64,000 bases of DNA. Source: Bacillota bacterium (GTDB taxonomy: Bacteria; Bacillota; Clostridia; Lachnospirales; Lachnospiraceae). Of this stretch, positions 55,604 through 63,748 are shown piece after piece (the stretch's first letter is position 1; the number at the start of each line of letters is the position of its first letter). The position numbers were made by a program, and so were the translations under genes. Below the pieces are notes generated by a model, which saw nothing but the letters and a program-made list of their open reading frames with translations, did not search any database and had not been told where the DNA came from. The stretch lies in contig JAEWYQ010000025.1 of assembly GCA_023395555.1 (NCBI GenBank), forward strand, positions 62,001 through 126,000. Reading direction: 5' to 3'.

Positions 55604-58102
55604 ATGAGTAAAAAAGTATTGATTGTAGGCGGCGTGGCAGGCGGAGCATCCGCGGCGGCCAGACTGAGAAGATTGGATGAGACGGCAGAGATTATTATGT
55701 TTGAGAGGGATGAATACATCTCCTTCGCCAATTGCGGCCTGCCCTATTATATCGGTGAGAATATCAAGGAACGGGAGAAGCTCCTGGTACAGACACCGGA
55801 GTCCATGAAAGCCAGATTTCATATCGATGTGAGGAATAATACAGAGGTAACCGGAGTCAATCCGGCAGGCAAGACGGTTACCGTTAATTCAAAAACACGG
55901 GGAAGCTATGAGGAAACCTATGATTATCTCATCCTGTCTCCCGGAGCAAAGGCTCTGAGGCCTAATATTCCTGGAATTGACAGCGATAAGATATTCACGC
56001 TGAGAAATATCCCCGATACGGACAGGATAAAGGCCTATGTGGATCAAAAGGGTATAGGGAGCGCAATCGTAATCGGCGGCGGCTTCGTAGGCGTGGAGAT
56101 GGCGGAAAATCTCAGGGAGCGGAAGCTGAAGGTAACGCTTGTGGAAGCGGCGCCCCACATTCTTGCCCCATTTGATTCTGACATGGTGATTATTGCTGAA
56201 AAGGAGCTGGTGGAGAATGGAGTAAGCCTGCATCTGAACGATGGAGTGAAAAGCTTCCATGAAGCAGCGAATCAGGTGGAGGTTACTTTGAACAGCGGGA
56301 CTGTGCTGAGTGCGGATATGGTGGTATTGGCCATTGGCGTTGCTCCGGATACGGCATTTCTTAAGGACAGCGGAATTGAACTGGGGGCCAGAGGGCATAT
56401 TCTTGTCAATGACCGGATGCAGACCAACATGGACGGCATTTATGCCGTGGGTGATGCCATCGAGGTGGTGGATTACGTGACCGGGGCGAAGACGGCGATA
56501 CCGCTGGCGGGTCCTGCCAATAAGCAGGGGAGAATCGCGGCGGACAATGTGGCCGGATTGAACTCCGCCTTCAAGGGATCTCAGGGAACCTCCATTCTTA
56601 AGGTGTTCGGACTGACGGCAGCCAGTACCGGCGCTAATGAAAGAATCCTTCAGAGACAGAACATAGCTTATAAAACGGTTACCATTCATCCGGTATCCCA
56701 CGCATCCTACTATCCCGGAGCGGCACCGATGACATTGAAGCTGATTTTCGGAGAGGACGGGAAGGTTCTGGGAGCACAGGGTATGGGCTATGACGGCGTG
56801 GATAAACGGATTGATGTGATTGCGACGGTCATCCGTCTGAAGGGCAGCATCTATGATCTGACGGAGCTGGAGCTGTCCTACGCGCCTCCCTTCTCCTCGG
56901 CAAAGGACCCGGTAAATATGGCAGGGTTTGTCGCACAGAATATTCTGGAGGGAAGAAGCCATATAGCAACCTGGAGCCAGGTGGAGGAAATGCCCAGGGA
57001 GGACTATATTCTGCTGGATGTCCGTACGGAGGAGGAGTATTATAACGGACATGTGGAGGGTGCGGTTAATATTCCGGTAGACAGCCTGAGAGAACGTATG
57101 TTCGAGCTGGATAAAAACAAAAAGATAGTGGAGTATTGCCAGGTGGGTCTTCGGGGATATGTGGCAGACCGTATCCTAAGTCAAAACGGCTATGATGTTC
57201 TCAATGTTACCGGCGGATATAAGACGGCAGACGCCCTTCGCTTTGATCCTCAGGCGGCGGAAAGCAGCGAAGCACAGGGCGGGAACAAGCCGTCCGGCAA
57301 TACCGGACATACGGTTATTGATCCGGATACTCAGACGGTAAAAAAGGAAGCGGACTGGAACGGGAAGATCCATAAGACCCTGGATGCCTGCGGATTGTGC
57401 TGCCCGGGCCCTTTGATGCAGATGAAGGCATCCCTGGCTGACATGGAGGAAGGGCAGATACTGAAGGTTATTTCTACCGATCCGGGCTTTTATGAAGATA
57501 TTAAGGCCTGGTGTAAGCGCACCAACCATGAGCTTCTGGAGGTGACGAAGGCGGGATACAATATTACGGCATTCATCAGGAAATGTACGAAGGACGATAC
57601 GGTGAACCCCGCCGGTCTGTCAGCGCCGGTCAGGGATAATAAGACCATGGTGGTCTTCAGCGGGGATCTGGATAAGGCGATTGCATCCTTCATCATAGCC
57701 AACGGCGCGGCATCCATGGGAAAAAAGGTGACCATGTTCTTCACCTTCTGGGGACTTAATATTTTGCGCAAGCCGGAGAAGATGAAGCTGGAAAAAGGCG
57801 TGGTTGAGCGTATGTTTGGAATGATGATGCCCAGAGGCAGCAGAAAGCTGAAGCTGTCCAAGATGAATATGATGGGAATGGGCGGCAAGATGATCCGTAA
57901 GGTTATGAAGGATAAGAATGTCTCTTCCCTGGAGGAGTTGATTCGGTCCGCAATGGACAGCGGTATCGAGATCGTTGCCTGTCAGATGTCAATGGATGTA
58001 ATGGGATTGAAGAAGGAAGAGCTGATTGACGGAATTAAAATCGGCGGAGTAGGCTATTATCTTGGAGAAGCAGAGGATTCCAATGTAAATCTGTTTATCT
58101 GA
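55604..58102 (+). CDS. CoA-disulfide/persulfide reductase fused to rhodanese, TusA and DsrE-like domains (832 aa)
   Basis: Four domains in order: FAD/NAD(P)H pyridine-nucleotide disulfide reductase (residues 1-445; GGVAGGASAAARLRR, redox Cys44 in FANCGLPYYIG, second nucleotide motif IGGGFVGVEMAE); rhodanese (about 460-550, persulfide Cys512 in YCQVGLRG); TusA/SirA (about 590-660, DACGLCCPGPL with Cys596, 599, 600); and a DsrE/DsrF-like domain (about 675-832). The protein can reduce CoA or glutathione-like persulfides and pass sulfane sulfur between its own cysteines. The fusion is known in Firmicutes; its exact route is not settled. Cytoplasmic; co-transcribed with the ArsR-type gene. Confidence 0.93.
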   Translation: MSKKVLIVGGVAGGASAAARLRRLDETAEIIMFERDEYISFANCGLPYYIGENIKEREKLLVQTPESMKARFHIDVRNNTEVTGVNPAGKTVTVNSKTRGSYEETYDYLILSPGAKALRPNIPGIDSDKIFTLRNIPDTDRIKAYVDQKGIGSAIVIGGGFVGVEMAENLRERKLKVTLVEAAPHILAPFDSDMVIIAEKELVENGVSLHLNDGVKSFHEAANQVEVTLNSGTVLSADMVVLAIGVAPDTAFLKDSGIELGARGHILVNDRMQTNMDGIYAVGDAIEVVDYVTGAKTAIPLAGPANKQGRIAADNVAGLNSAFKGSQGTSILKVFGLTAASTGANERILQRQNIAYKTVTIHPVSHASYYPGAAPMTLKLIFGEDGKVLGAQGMGYDGVDKRIDVIATVIRLKGSIYDLTELELSYAPPFSSAKDPVNMAGFVAQNILEGRSHIATWSQVEEMPREDYILLDVRTEEEYYNGHVEGAVNIPVDSLRERMFELDKNKKIVEYCQVGLRGYVADRILSQNGYDVLNVTGGYKTADALRFDPQAAESSEAQGGNKPSGNTGHTVIDPDTQTVKKEADWNGKIHKTLDACGLCCPGPLMQMKASLADMEEGQILKVISTDPGFYEDIKAWCKRTNHELLEVTKAGYNITAFIRKCTKDDTVNPAGLSAPVRDNKTMVVFSGDLDKAIASFIIANGAASMGKKVTMFFTFWGLNILRKPEKMKLEKGVVERMFGMMMPRGSRKLKLSKMNMMGMGGKMIRKVMKDKNVSSLEELIRSAMDSGIEIVACQMSMDVMGLKKEELIDGIKIGGVGYYLGEAEDSNVNLFI

Positions 58103-58132
58103 TTAATGTGTGTATGAACACAGGGAAATAAG

Positions 58133-58242
58133 ATACCCTTGAATAATTTCTTATCATTGATGGTGTCAGCAGGAAGCGGGGATATTCCGGAAGGAGGTAT
58201 TTGTGCAGATGCCGTTGCATTATGAGAGATTTTCAAGGGTAT
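58133..58242. repeat. Short inverted repeats enclosing about 110 bases
   Basis: ATACCCTTGAA (58133-58143) and TTCAAGGGTAT (58232-58242). They could be ends of a small non-autonomous element or stems of a long hairpin; no flanking target duplication was recognised. Confidence 0.35.
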
Positions 58243-58313
58243 TATTGTATATTGATTGCAAAAACGGGAATGGAACTTTGTATTTTTATGTTTGTTTAGT
58301 GGAAAGTATTTGA
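58203..58313 (+). CDS. Candidate small protein (36 aa)
   Basis: GTG start five bases after a perfect AGGAGG; an ATG two codons later is also possible. The product (MQMPLHYERF...) has no recognised family. Against it: it sits between 11-bp inverted repeats and its stop overlaps a candidate promoter at 58300-58328. Low confidence. Confidence 0.25.
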   Translation: MQMPLHYERFSRVLLYIDCKNGNGTLYFYVCLVESI

Positions 58314-58328
58314 AGATGATGATATAAT
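58300..58328 (+). promoter_or_regulatory. Candidate promoter in the gap before the coiled-coil / FtsEX-like genes
   Basis: TGGAAA (58300-58305), 17 bases, TATAAT (58323-58328). The -10 and the following ten bases recur exactly at 58480-58495. Confidence 0.45.
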
Positions 58329-58527
58329 AAAGCGTAGTAAGCATGATACGAGCTTGCCTGTAATTATATGATCTAATGAAAGCGGAATGAGGATAGTGCG
58401 AGAAGAACATTCGCACAGCAAGCCTGCCTGCAAATTCCGATTGGAGCAACAAGATCATGAACCGGGTTTTGGTTCAGGGTATAATAAAGCGTAGTGCCCA
58501 GTGCGAGGAAGATACATGCACGGCAAG
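58323..58527 (+). repeat. Two imperfect copies of a promoter-like and hairpin repeat
   Basis: TATAATAAAGCGTAGT occurs at 58323-58338 and 58480-58495. A hairpin element starting AGTGCGAG and ending in GCAAG occurs at 58395-58422 and 58500-58527, with about 80 percent identity by eye. The two parts are 72 bases apart in copy 1 and 20 in copy 2, so copy 2 looks like an internally deleted duplicate. No reading frame explains the sequence. Confidence 0.6.
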
Positions 58528-58561
58528 GAGAGCGTTTGCACAAAATAGAGGATAGTAAGGG

Positions 58562-58588
58562 AAGGATGCTGAAGGAATCAGCATCCTT
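58562..58588 (+). other. Perfect 11-bp hairpin before the coiled-coil gene
   Basis: AAGGATGCTGA / TCAGCATCCTT with a five-base loop, ending 35 bases before the start codon. There is no T run, so an attenuator or RNA-stability role is as likely as termination. Confidence 0.5.
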
Positions 58589-58623
58589 GAGAATATTAAC
58601 ATGGTGAAGTTAGGAGATGTGGG

Positions 58624-59754
58624 ATGCTTAATCATAGAAATATTCAATTTAACAGAGCGGCTGCAATCCTGATGATTTTGATTCTGGTTTTTGTTCCGGT
58701 TCATGCTTCCGGCGAGGTTGCACCCATTGAGGAGGCTCAGGAGGAGATCGAGAACATCTCTCAGGAGGAGATGGGAGTTCTGGAGGAGCTGTTTGTCATC
58801 TCGAAGGAGATGGAGGAGATCCAAAGGGAGGAAGCCAGGATAAAGGAAGAGGTTACCGCTCTTACCCGGCAGGCCGCTGACCTGGAGGAGGAGATCGGGA
58901 GGATGCAGACCGACTATGACACCGGACTTGAGGTGTTGAAGCAGGTGCTGATTTATTACCAGCGGGGAGGCCCGGCAACCTATCTTGAGATTTTGCTCAA
59001 TGCGGAGAGCTTTACCCAGTTTTTGAAAAGCCTCAATGTTCTCAGGGACATTTCCCGCAATGTAGGCGATTTATTGACCTCCCTGGAGGAGGGAAGAATT
59101 GCGCTGGAGGAAGAGAAGCGGCATTTGGATGAAAATATGGCAGCGCTTCAGAAGAAGCAGGAAGAGCTGGAAGAAAAATGGACACAGCGGGAGCAGGTGC
59201 GTCAGAAGCAGGAGGCCTATCTTTCCGGTTTGCAGGAAAAAAGGGTTTATTATGAGGAGCAGCTTCAAAAGCTGGAGCTGTTGTGGACCAACTGTCAGGA
59301 GCTGTTTCAGAATATTGTTGCCGAGACCGGCAGAATCATTGGAGAGGGTTATTTTACTATCGAGGATCTGAATCTGGGATTAGGGCTGTTTTCACTGCCC
59401 GGGTCCATCGGAGAGGAGACCTTTAACCGGGTGCTGAATGACAATTCCGATATGGAGGAGACCTATTTCCATTTCCATGAGGAAGGAGTTACTCTTGAAG
59501 TGCCCGGGCTGCATCTGGTCCTACAGGGGGATTTCATCCTGGCTGGGGAGCGGGGAATACAGTATGAGGTGTTATCCGGAAGCTTTTATGAGCTGCCTCT
59601 GGATGAAGTATCCCTTGGCGGGCTCTTTGAAAAAGGTTCGTTGGTCCTGGATTTTAGCCAGATTGCCGGTGAGATTGGCAGCATTGACTTTGCCCTGCAG
59701 GAAGTGGAGAGTCAGGAGGGCAGCCTGGCATTTGTCGTAAAATTGAAGTGGTAG
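58624..59754 (+). CDS. Secreted coiled-coil protein linked to FtsEX-like genes (376 aa)
   Basis: Signal peptide (AAILMILILVFVPVHA), then a long coiled coil (residues about 30-240) like the N-terminal half of EnvC, PcsB and CwlO, the partners that FtsEX activates in cell-wall cleavage. The small helical stretch ILIYYQRGGPATYLEILL-type (VLIYYQRGGPATYLEILLNA region, about 100-120) is also seen in those proteins. Unlike them, the C-terminal 130 residues are a beta-rich region with no NlpC/P60, CHAP or LytM catalytic motif. It may regulate a separate hydrolase. Followed after 22 bases by an FtsE-like ATPase and an FtsX-like permease. Confidence 0.83.
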   Translation: MLNHRNIQFNRAAAILMILILVFVPVHASGEVAPIEEAQEEIENISQEEMGVLEELFVISKEMEEIQREEARIKEEVTALTRQAADLEEEIGRMQTDYDTGLEVLKQVLIYYQRGGPATYLEILLNAESFTQFLKSLNVLRDISRNVGDLLTSLEEGRIALEEEKRHLDENMAALQKKQEELEEKWTQREQVRQKQEAYLSGLQEKRVYYEEQLQKLELLWTNCQELFQNIVAETGRIIGEGYFTIEDLNLGLGLFSLPGSIGEETFNRVLNDNSDMEETYFHFHEEGVTLEVPGLHLVLQGDFILAGERGIQYEVLSGSFYELPLDEVSLGGLFEKGSLVLDFSQIAGEIGSIDFALQEVESQEGSLAFVVKLKW

Positions 59755-59776
59755 CGGATGGGAGGTTTCACATAGT

Positions 59777-60502
59777 ATGATAGAAGCGAGGAATGTATCC
59801 CTGGTCTATCCCGACGGAACCAGGGCTTTGAATAATGTCAGTCTAAAGATAGAGCAGGGGGAACTGGTGTTTATCACAGGACCCAGCGGATCGGGGAAGA
59901 CCAGTCTGCTGAAGCTTCTGATCGGCATGGAGTATGCCAGCCAGGGAGAATTAACCGTCCTCAGGCAGGAGATGGTAAAGGGGAAGGAAGGAAAAATCCG
60001 CAGGCTGCGCAAGGCTATGGGTCCGGTATTCCAGGAGTTTAAGCTGATCGAGGGAAGAACAGCCTTAGAGAATGTCATGATGGGAATGCGATTTTTGGGG
60101 ATGTCGCCCCGCAAAATCAAGGAAGAGGCAGGAAATGCGTTGATTCGGGTTGGATTGGAAGAGAAACGGTATACCAGGGTGGAGAATCTGTCCTGGGGTC
60201 AGGCACAGAGGGTAGCCATAGCCAGGGCTGTTGCAAGAAAGCCGGCGCTGATTCTGGCGGATGAGCCTACCGGGAATCTGGATCATGCCAATGCGGTGCA
60301 TATCCTGGAATTGCTGGCCGGTTTTAAGGACAGCCGTACCACGGTGGTTATTACAACCCATGCGACTCACCTGATCGAGGAATATAAGGAGGCCGTCTTT
60401 GTATCGGTCAGCGGCGGTGAAATAACCGTCCAAAGGGGTGCGGATGCTTCCGGTGTGTCAGAGCCGGCAGGTAATATCGGGCATTATGGAGGGAAGGAAT
60501 GA
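59777..60502 (+). CDS. FtsE-like ABC ATPase (241 aa)
   Basis: Short ABC ATPase with FtsE-like features: opening MIEARNVSLVYPDGTRALNN, Walker A GPSGSGKT (35-42), Walker B ALILADEPTGNLD, H-loop TTHAT. The signature is LSWGQAQRVAIARAV, with Trp replacing the usual second-position Gly, a noticeable variant. It overlaps the next gene by four bases (ATGA). It should drive conformational signalling through the FtsX-like protein to the coiled-coil partner rather than transport. Confidence 0.88.
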   Translation: MIEARNVSLVYPDGTRALNNVSLKIEQGELVFITGPSGSGKTSLLKLLIGMEYASQGELTVLRQEMVKGKEGKIRRLRKAMGPVFQEFKLIEGRTALENVMMGMRFLGMSPRKIKEEAGNALIRVGLEEKRYTRVENLSWGQAQRVAIARAVARKPALILADEPTGNLDHANAVHILELLAGFKDSRTTVVITTHATHLIEEYKEAVFVSVSGGEITVQRGADASGVSEPAGNIGHYGGKE

Positions 60503-61392
60503 AGACATTTTTCTATAATATAGGATATTTTATTCTTGAGGCGGCCCGAACTATCCGATTCAGCCCTCTGTCTAATTTCTTCTCAGTAATCGGAACCGGT
60601 CTGATCCTGTTTCTTCTTGGGATCGTATGTGTTGGCTGGTCCGTGGGGGACAGGATAGTACAGATGCTGGAGCAGGAGGCGGAGATCAGCGCCTATATTA
60701 CGGATACTGCCGATCCGGCACAGATTGAAGAGCTGGAACAGAGGATTCTCAGAATCAATGGGGTGACGGAGGTTACATTTATTTCGGAGGAACAGGCGAA
60801 ATCTCAGATGGAGAAGCTTCTGGGGGAGGAAGCCCGGATACTGGAGCTGTTTGATGAGAATCCCTTTGAGAGGTTTTTGGAAGTCAGAATCAGGCTGGAC
60901 CGGATGGATGAGGTGATTGCCGGATTGGAGCTGCTGCCGGGGATTGATTATGTAAGGGATAACCGGGAGGTTCTGGAGCAAATGAGGGGAATTACAGAGG
61001 GAATGAAGCTGGGCGGGGCCTTTCTTATTCTTGCCGTGGGAATTACTACCTTGATTATTATCTCCCATATGATCCGCCAGGGCATCTACAATAACCGGGA
61101 GCAGATTAAGACCCTTCGGCTCCTGGGAGCGCCGGGGGGCTTCATTGGCTTTCCGTTTCTGCTGGCAGGAACTCTTATGACCCTTCTTGGAGGGATATTG
61201 GCGGCTCTTGTACTGTATCTGATGCTGCAGGAGGGATACCGGCAGCTGGGCGAAGCCCTTTTATTCCTTCCCCTGCCGGGAAAGGAAACGCTGCAGAGAG
61301 AGGTCAGCATGATCCTGCTGACAGTCAGTGCCGTGTTAGGGCTGCTGGGCAGCCTGTTCGGCCTGGGGAGTATGAGAACACGAGCTACATAA
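60499..61392 (+). CDS. FtsX-like permease (297 aa)
   Basis: FtsX topology: cytoplasmic N-terminus, helix at about 27-50, an extracellular domain (about 55-170) with the FtsX pattern YITDTADPAQIEELEQRI ... VTFISEEQA, and three C-terminal helices. The loop NREQIKTLRLLGAPGGFI is the ATPase coupling segment. With the preceding genes it forms an FtsEX-type cell-wall-control unit; whether it is the cell's main FtsEX or a second set cannot be judged from this window. Confidence 0.9.
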   Translation: MKTFFYNIGYFILEAARTIRFSPLSNFFSVIGTGLILFLLGIVCVGWSVGDRIVQMLEQEAEISAYITDTADPAQIEELEQRILRINGVTEVTFISEEQAKSQMEKLLGEEARILELFDENPFERFLEVRIRLDRMDEVIAGLELLPGIDYVRDNREVLEQMRGITEGMKLGGAFLILAVGITTLIIISHMIRQGIYNNREQIKTLRLLGAPGGFIGFPFLLAGTLMTLLGGILAALVLYLMLQEGYRQLGEALLFLPLPGKETLQREVSMILLTVSAVLGLLGSLFGLGSMRTRAT

Positions 61393-61410
61393 GACGGACG
61401 GAGGAAGGAC

Positions 61411-62430
61411 ATGATTCAATTTATAAATGACTACAGTGAGGGAGCACATCCCAGAATATTAGAACAGATGATGAAATCAAATCTGGAGCAGAATACGGGC
61501 TACGGAGAGGACATTCACAGTGACCGGGCAAGAGCTTATATGAAAAGGGAGCTGGGGAGGGAGGATGTGGACATTCATTTTATTCCCGGAGGGACACAGA
61601 CGAATCTCCTGGTGATTTCTTCTTTCTTAAGGCCGCACCAGTGCGTTATTGCAGCGGATACGGGGCATGTGAATGTTCATGAGACGGGAGCGATTGAGGC
61701 AACCGGCCACAAGGTGGTAACCGTACCCCACCGGGACGGCAAGCTGACCACAGATGGCATTAAAGAGGCTTTGCACCGCCATGAAGGAGAACACATGGTG
61801 CAGCCGAGGATGGTATATATCTCCAATACTACAGAGCTGGGAACGATTTATAATAAAAAAGAGCTGACGGCGATTCAGGAGCTGTGCAAGGAGGAGAGCC
61901 TGCTGTTATTTCTGGACGGGGCCCGTATGGGAAGCGCCCTTACCTGCAGGGAGAATGACCTTACCCTGAAGGATATTGCTGGTCTGACGGATGTGTTCTA
62001 TATCGGAGGAACCAAGAACGGCGCCCTTTTGGGAGAGGCCCTGGTCATCTGCCGGCAGGAGCTGAAGGAGGATTTTCGATATCTCATCAAGCAGCGGGGC
62101 GCCATGTCGGCCAAGGGCTTTGTTCTTGGCATACAGTTTGAGGTGCTTTTCCAGGACAGGCTGTATTATGAGCTGGGAGCCCATGCAAACCGTATGGCAG
62201 AAAAGCTGGCGGCGGCCATTGAAGAAAGAGGCTTTGCCTTCTTTGCACCGGTATGCTCCAATCAGCTCTTTCCCATCCTGCCCAATGAAATGCTTGAGCG
62301 GATGGCTGGGGAGTATGGATTTTTAGTACAGGAGGCTTTGGATGAGGAGCACAGTGTAATCCGCCTGGTCACCTCCTGGGCAACCCGGGAGAGCGATGTT
62401 GACCGGTTGATTGATTTTATTAGAGTATAA
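61411..62430 (+). CDS. Low-specificity threonine aldolase / beta-eliminating lyase (339 aa)
   Basis: PLP enzyme of fold type I: opening INDYSEGAHPRILEQMM, FLDGARMGSAL for the cofactor Asp/Arg, and the Schiff-base Lys202 in GGTKNGALLGEA. It splits L-threonine or L-allo-threonine to glycine and acetaldehyde, or related 3-hydroxy amino acids. Length normal. Lies 18 bases after the FtsX-like gene, so it may be read from the same transcript. Confidence 0.92.
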   Translation: MIQFINDYSEGAHPRILEQMMKSNLEQNTGYGEDIHSDRARAYMKRELGREDVDIHFIPGGTQTNLLVISSFLRPHQCVIAADTGHVNVHETGAIEATGHKVVTVPHRDGKLTTDGIKEALHRHEGEHMVQPRMVYISNTTELGTIYNKKELTAIQELCKEESLLLFLDGARMGSALTCRENDLTLKDIAGLTDVFYIGGTKNGALLGEALVICRQELKEDFRYLIKQRGAMSAKGFVLGIQFEVLFQDRLYYELGAHANRMAEKLAAAIEERGFAFFAPVCSNQLFPILPNEMLERMAGEYGFLVQEALDEEHSVIRLVTSWATRESDVDRLIDFIRV

Positions 62431-62458
62431 ACATTTTATTAAAGATAGAGGATGAATG

Positions 62459-63649
62459 ATGCTGACAAGAACGAATCAGAAAAACGGGGATGAATTATCC
62501 ATTCTGGGATTTGGGTGTATGCGGTTTCCTGCAAAGGGAGGGGGAATTGACGAGCCGAGATCCATTGCTTTAATCCGGTCCGCCATAGACGGAGGAGTGA
62601 ATTATTTTGATACCGCTTATTTTTATTACGCGGGAAGAAGTGAATCACTTCTGGGAGAGGCTCTGACAGGAGGTTACCGCAGCAAGGTGAAGATTGCTAC
62701 GAAGCTGCCACCCTATATGGTCAGCAAGCTGGAGGGTGCGAAGAAGATCTTCGAGACACAGTGCACCAAGCTGAAAACGGATTATATTGATTATTACCTG
62801 CTCCATATACTGTCCGACAAGGCGACCTTGGACCGGATGATTCAAATCGGTGTTATGGAATGGCTGGAGAAGCTGAAGCAGGAGGGACGAATCCGCAATA
62901 TCGGCTTTTCCTTCCATGGGGAAAAGACGGATTTTGAAGAGCTTTTGAGGGCGTATCCCTGGGATTTCTGCCAGATACAATATAATTATCTGGATGAGAA
63001 TAACCAGGCCACAAAATCAGGGCTTGAGCTGGCCGGTTCCATGGGAATACCGGTGATCATCATGGAGCCGCTGCGCGGAGGAAAGCTGGTGAACAATCTT
63101 CCGGCAGAGGTGGTGAAGGCCTTCCGGGATTTTGATGAGGAGAGGACACCCGCCAACTGGGCTCTGCGATGGATCTGGAATCATCCCCAGGTAACGGTGG
63201 TTCTGTCGGGGATGAGTGATGAACAACAGTTGGAGGAGAATCTGGAGATTGCCTCCATGGCAAGGGCCAATTCCCTGTCCCCGGAGGAGCTGGCGGTATT
63301 TGACCGGGTGAAGAAGATTATATTGGAGAAGACCCGGGTTCCCTGCACCGCCTGTGCTTACTGCATGCCTTGTCCATACGGGGTTAATATTCCGGGGTGC
63401 TTTTCTGTTTATAACGACAAATATCTGCTGAATCTCAAGAGAAACCGGCGGAAATACATGCAGACACTGGGGATTACCTCGAAGCATCCGGCTTATGCTT
63501 CCTTGTGCACGGAATGCGGAAAGTGTGAGCGGCATTGTCCCCAGAACATAGCAATCCGGAAGGAACTAAAGGCAGTTAAAAAGGAAATGGAAGGTCCTCT
63601 GTTTCGTTATATAGCAGGGATCTCCAGATGGTTATTGAAGGTGAAATAG
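62459..63649 (+). CDS. Ferredoxin-type aldo/keto reductase (396 aa)
   Basis: Aldo/keto reductase barrel (opening LGFGCMRFP, catalytic region FDTAYFYYAGRSE, and LLHIL strand motif) with a C-terminal pair of ferredoxin-like clusters: CTACAYCMPCPYGVNIPGC and CTECGKCERHCPQN. This subfamily is common in strict anaerobes; the clusters presumably carry electrons, but natural substrates are unknown. AGAGGATGA precedes two adjacent ATG codons (62456, 62459); either may start. Confidence 0.92.
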   Translation: MLTRTNQKNGDELSILGFGCMRFPAKGGGIDEPRSIALIRSAIDGGVNYFDTAYFYYAGRSESLLGEALTGGYRSKVKIATKLPPYMVSKLEGAKKIFETQCTKLKTDYIDYYLLHILSDKATLDRMIQIGVMEWLEKLKQEGRIRNIGFSFHGEKTDFEELLRAYPWDFCQIQYNYLDENNQATKSGLELAGSMGIPVIIMEPLRGGKLVNNLPAEVVKAFRDFDEERTPANWALRWIWNHPQVTVVLSGMSDEQQLEENLEIASMARANSLSPEELAVFDRVKKIILEKTRVPCTACAYCMPCPYGVNIPGCFSVYNDKYLLNLKRNRRKYMQTLGITSKHPAYASLCTECGKCERHCPQNIAIRKELKAVKKEMEGPLFRYIAGISRWLLKVK

Positions 63650-63748
63650 AAATCCAATACTGAGAAGAGAGGCAGAATAGATATGTTTTAAAAATATCAC
63701 ATAGGAGAAAGGCCATAGGGCGGGAGACCCTGGGGTATTGTGGGAAGC

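Noticed and set aside
55889..57052. Minus-strand open frame of 387 codons opposite the sulfur-relay fusion
   Set aside because: Shadow of codon bias in the real gene; no ribosome site and no motif.
58323..58530. tRNA or known structured RNA in the hairpin-rich gap
   Set aside because: No acceptor stem with CCA-type end, no T-loop TTCRA motif, and no match to RNA families I know.
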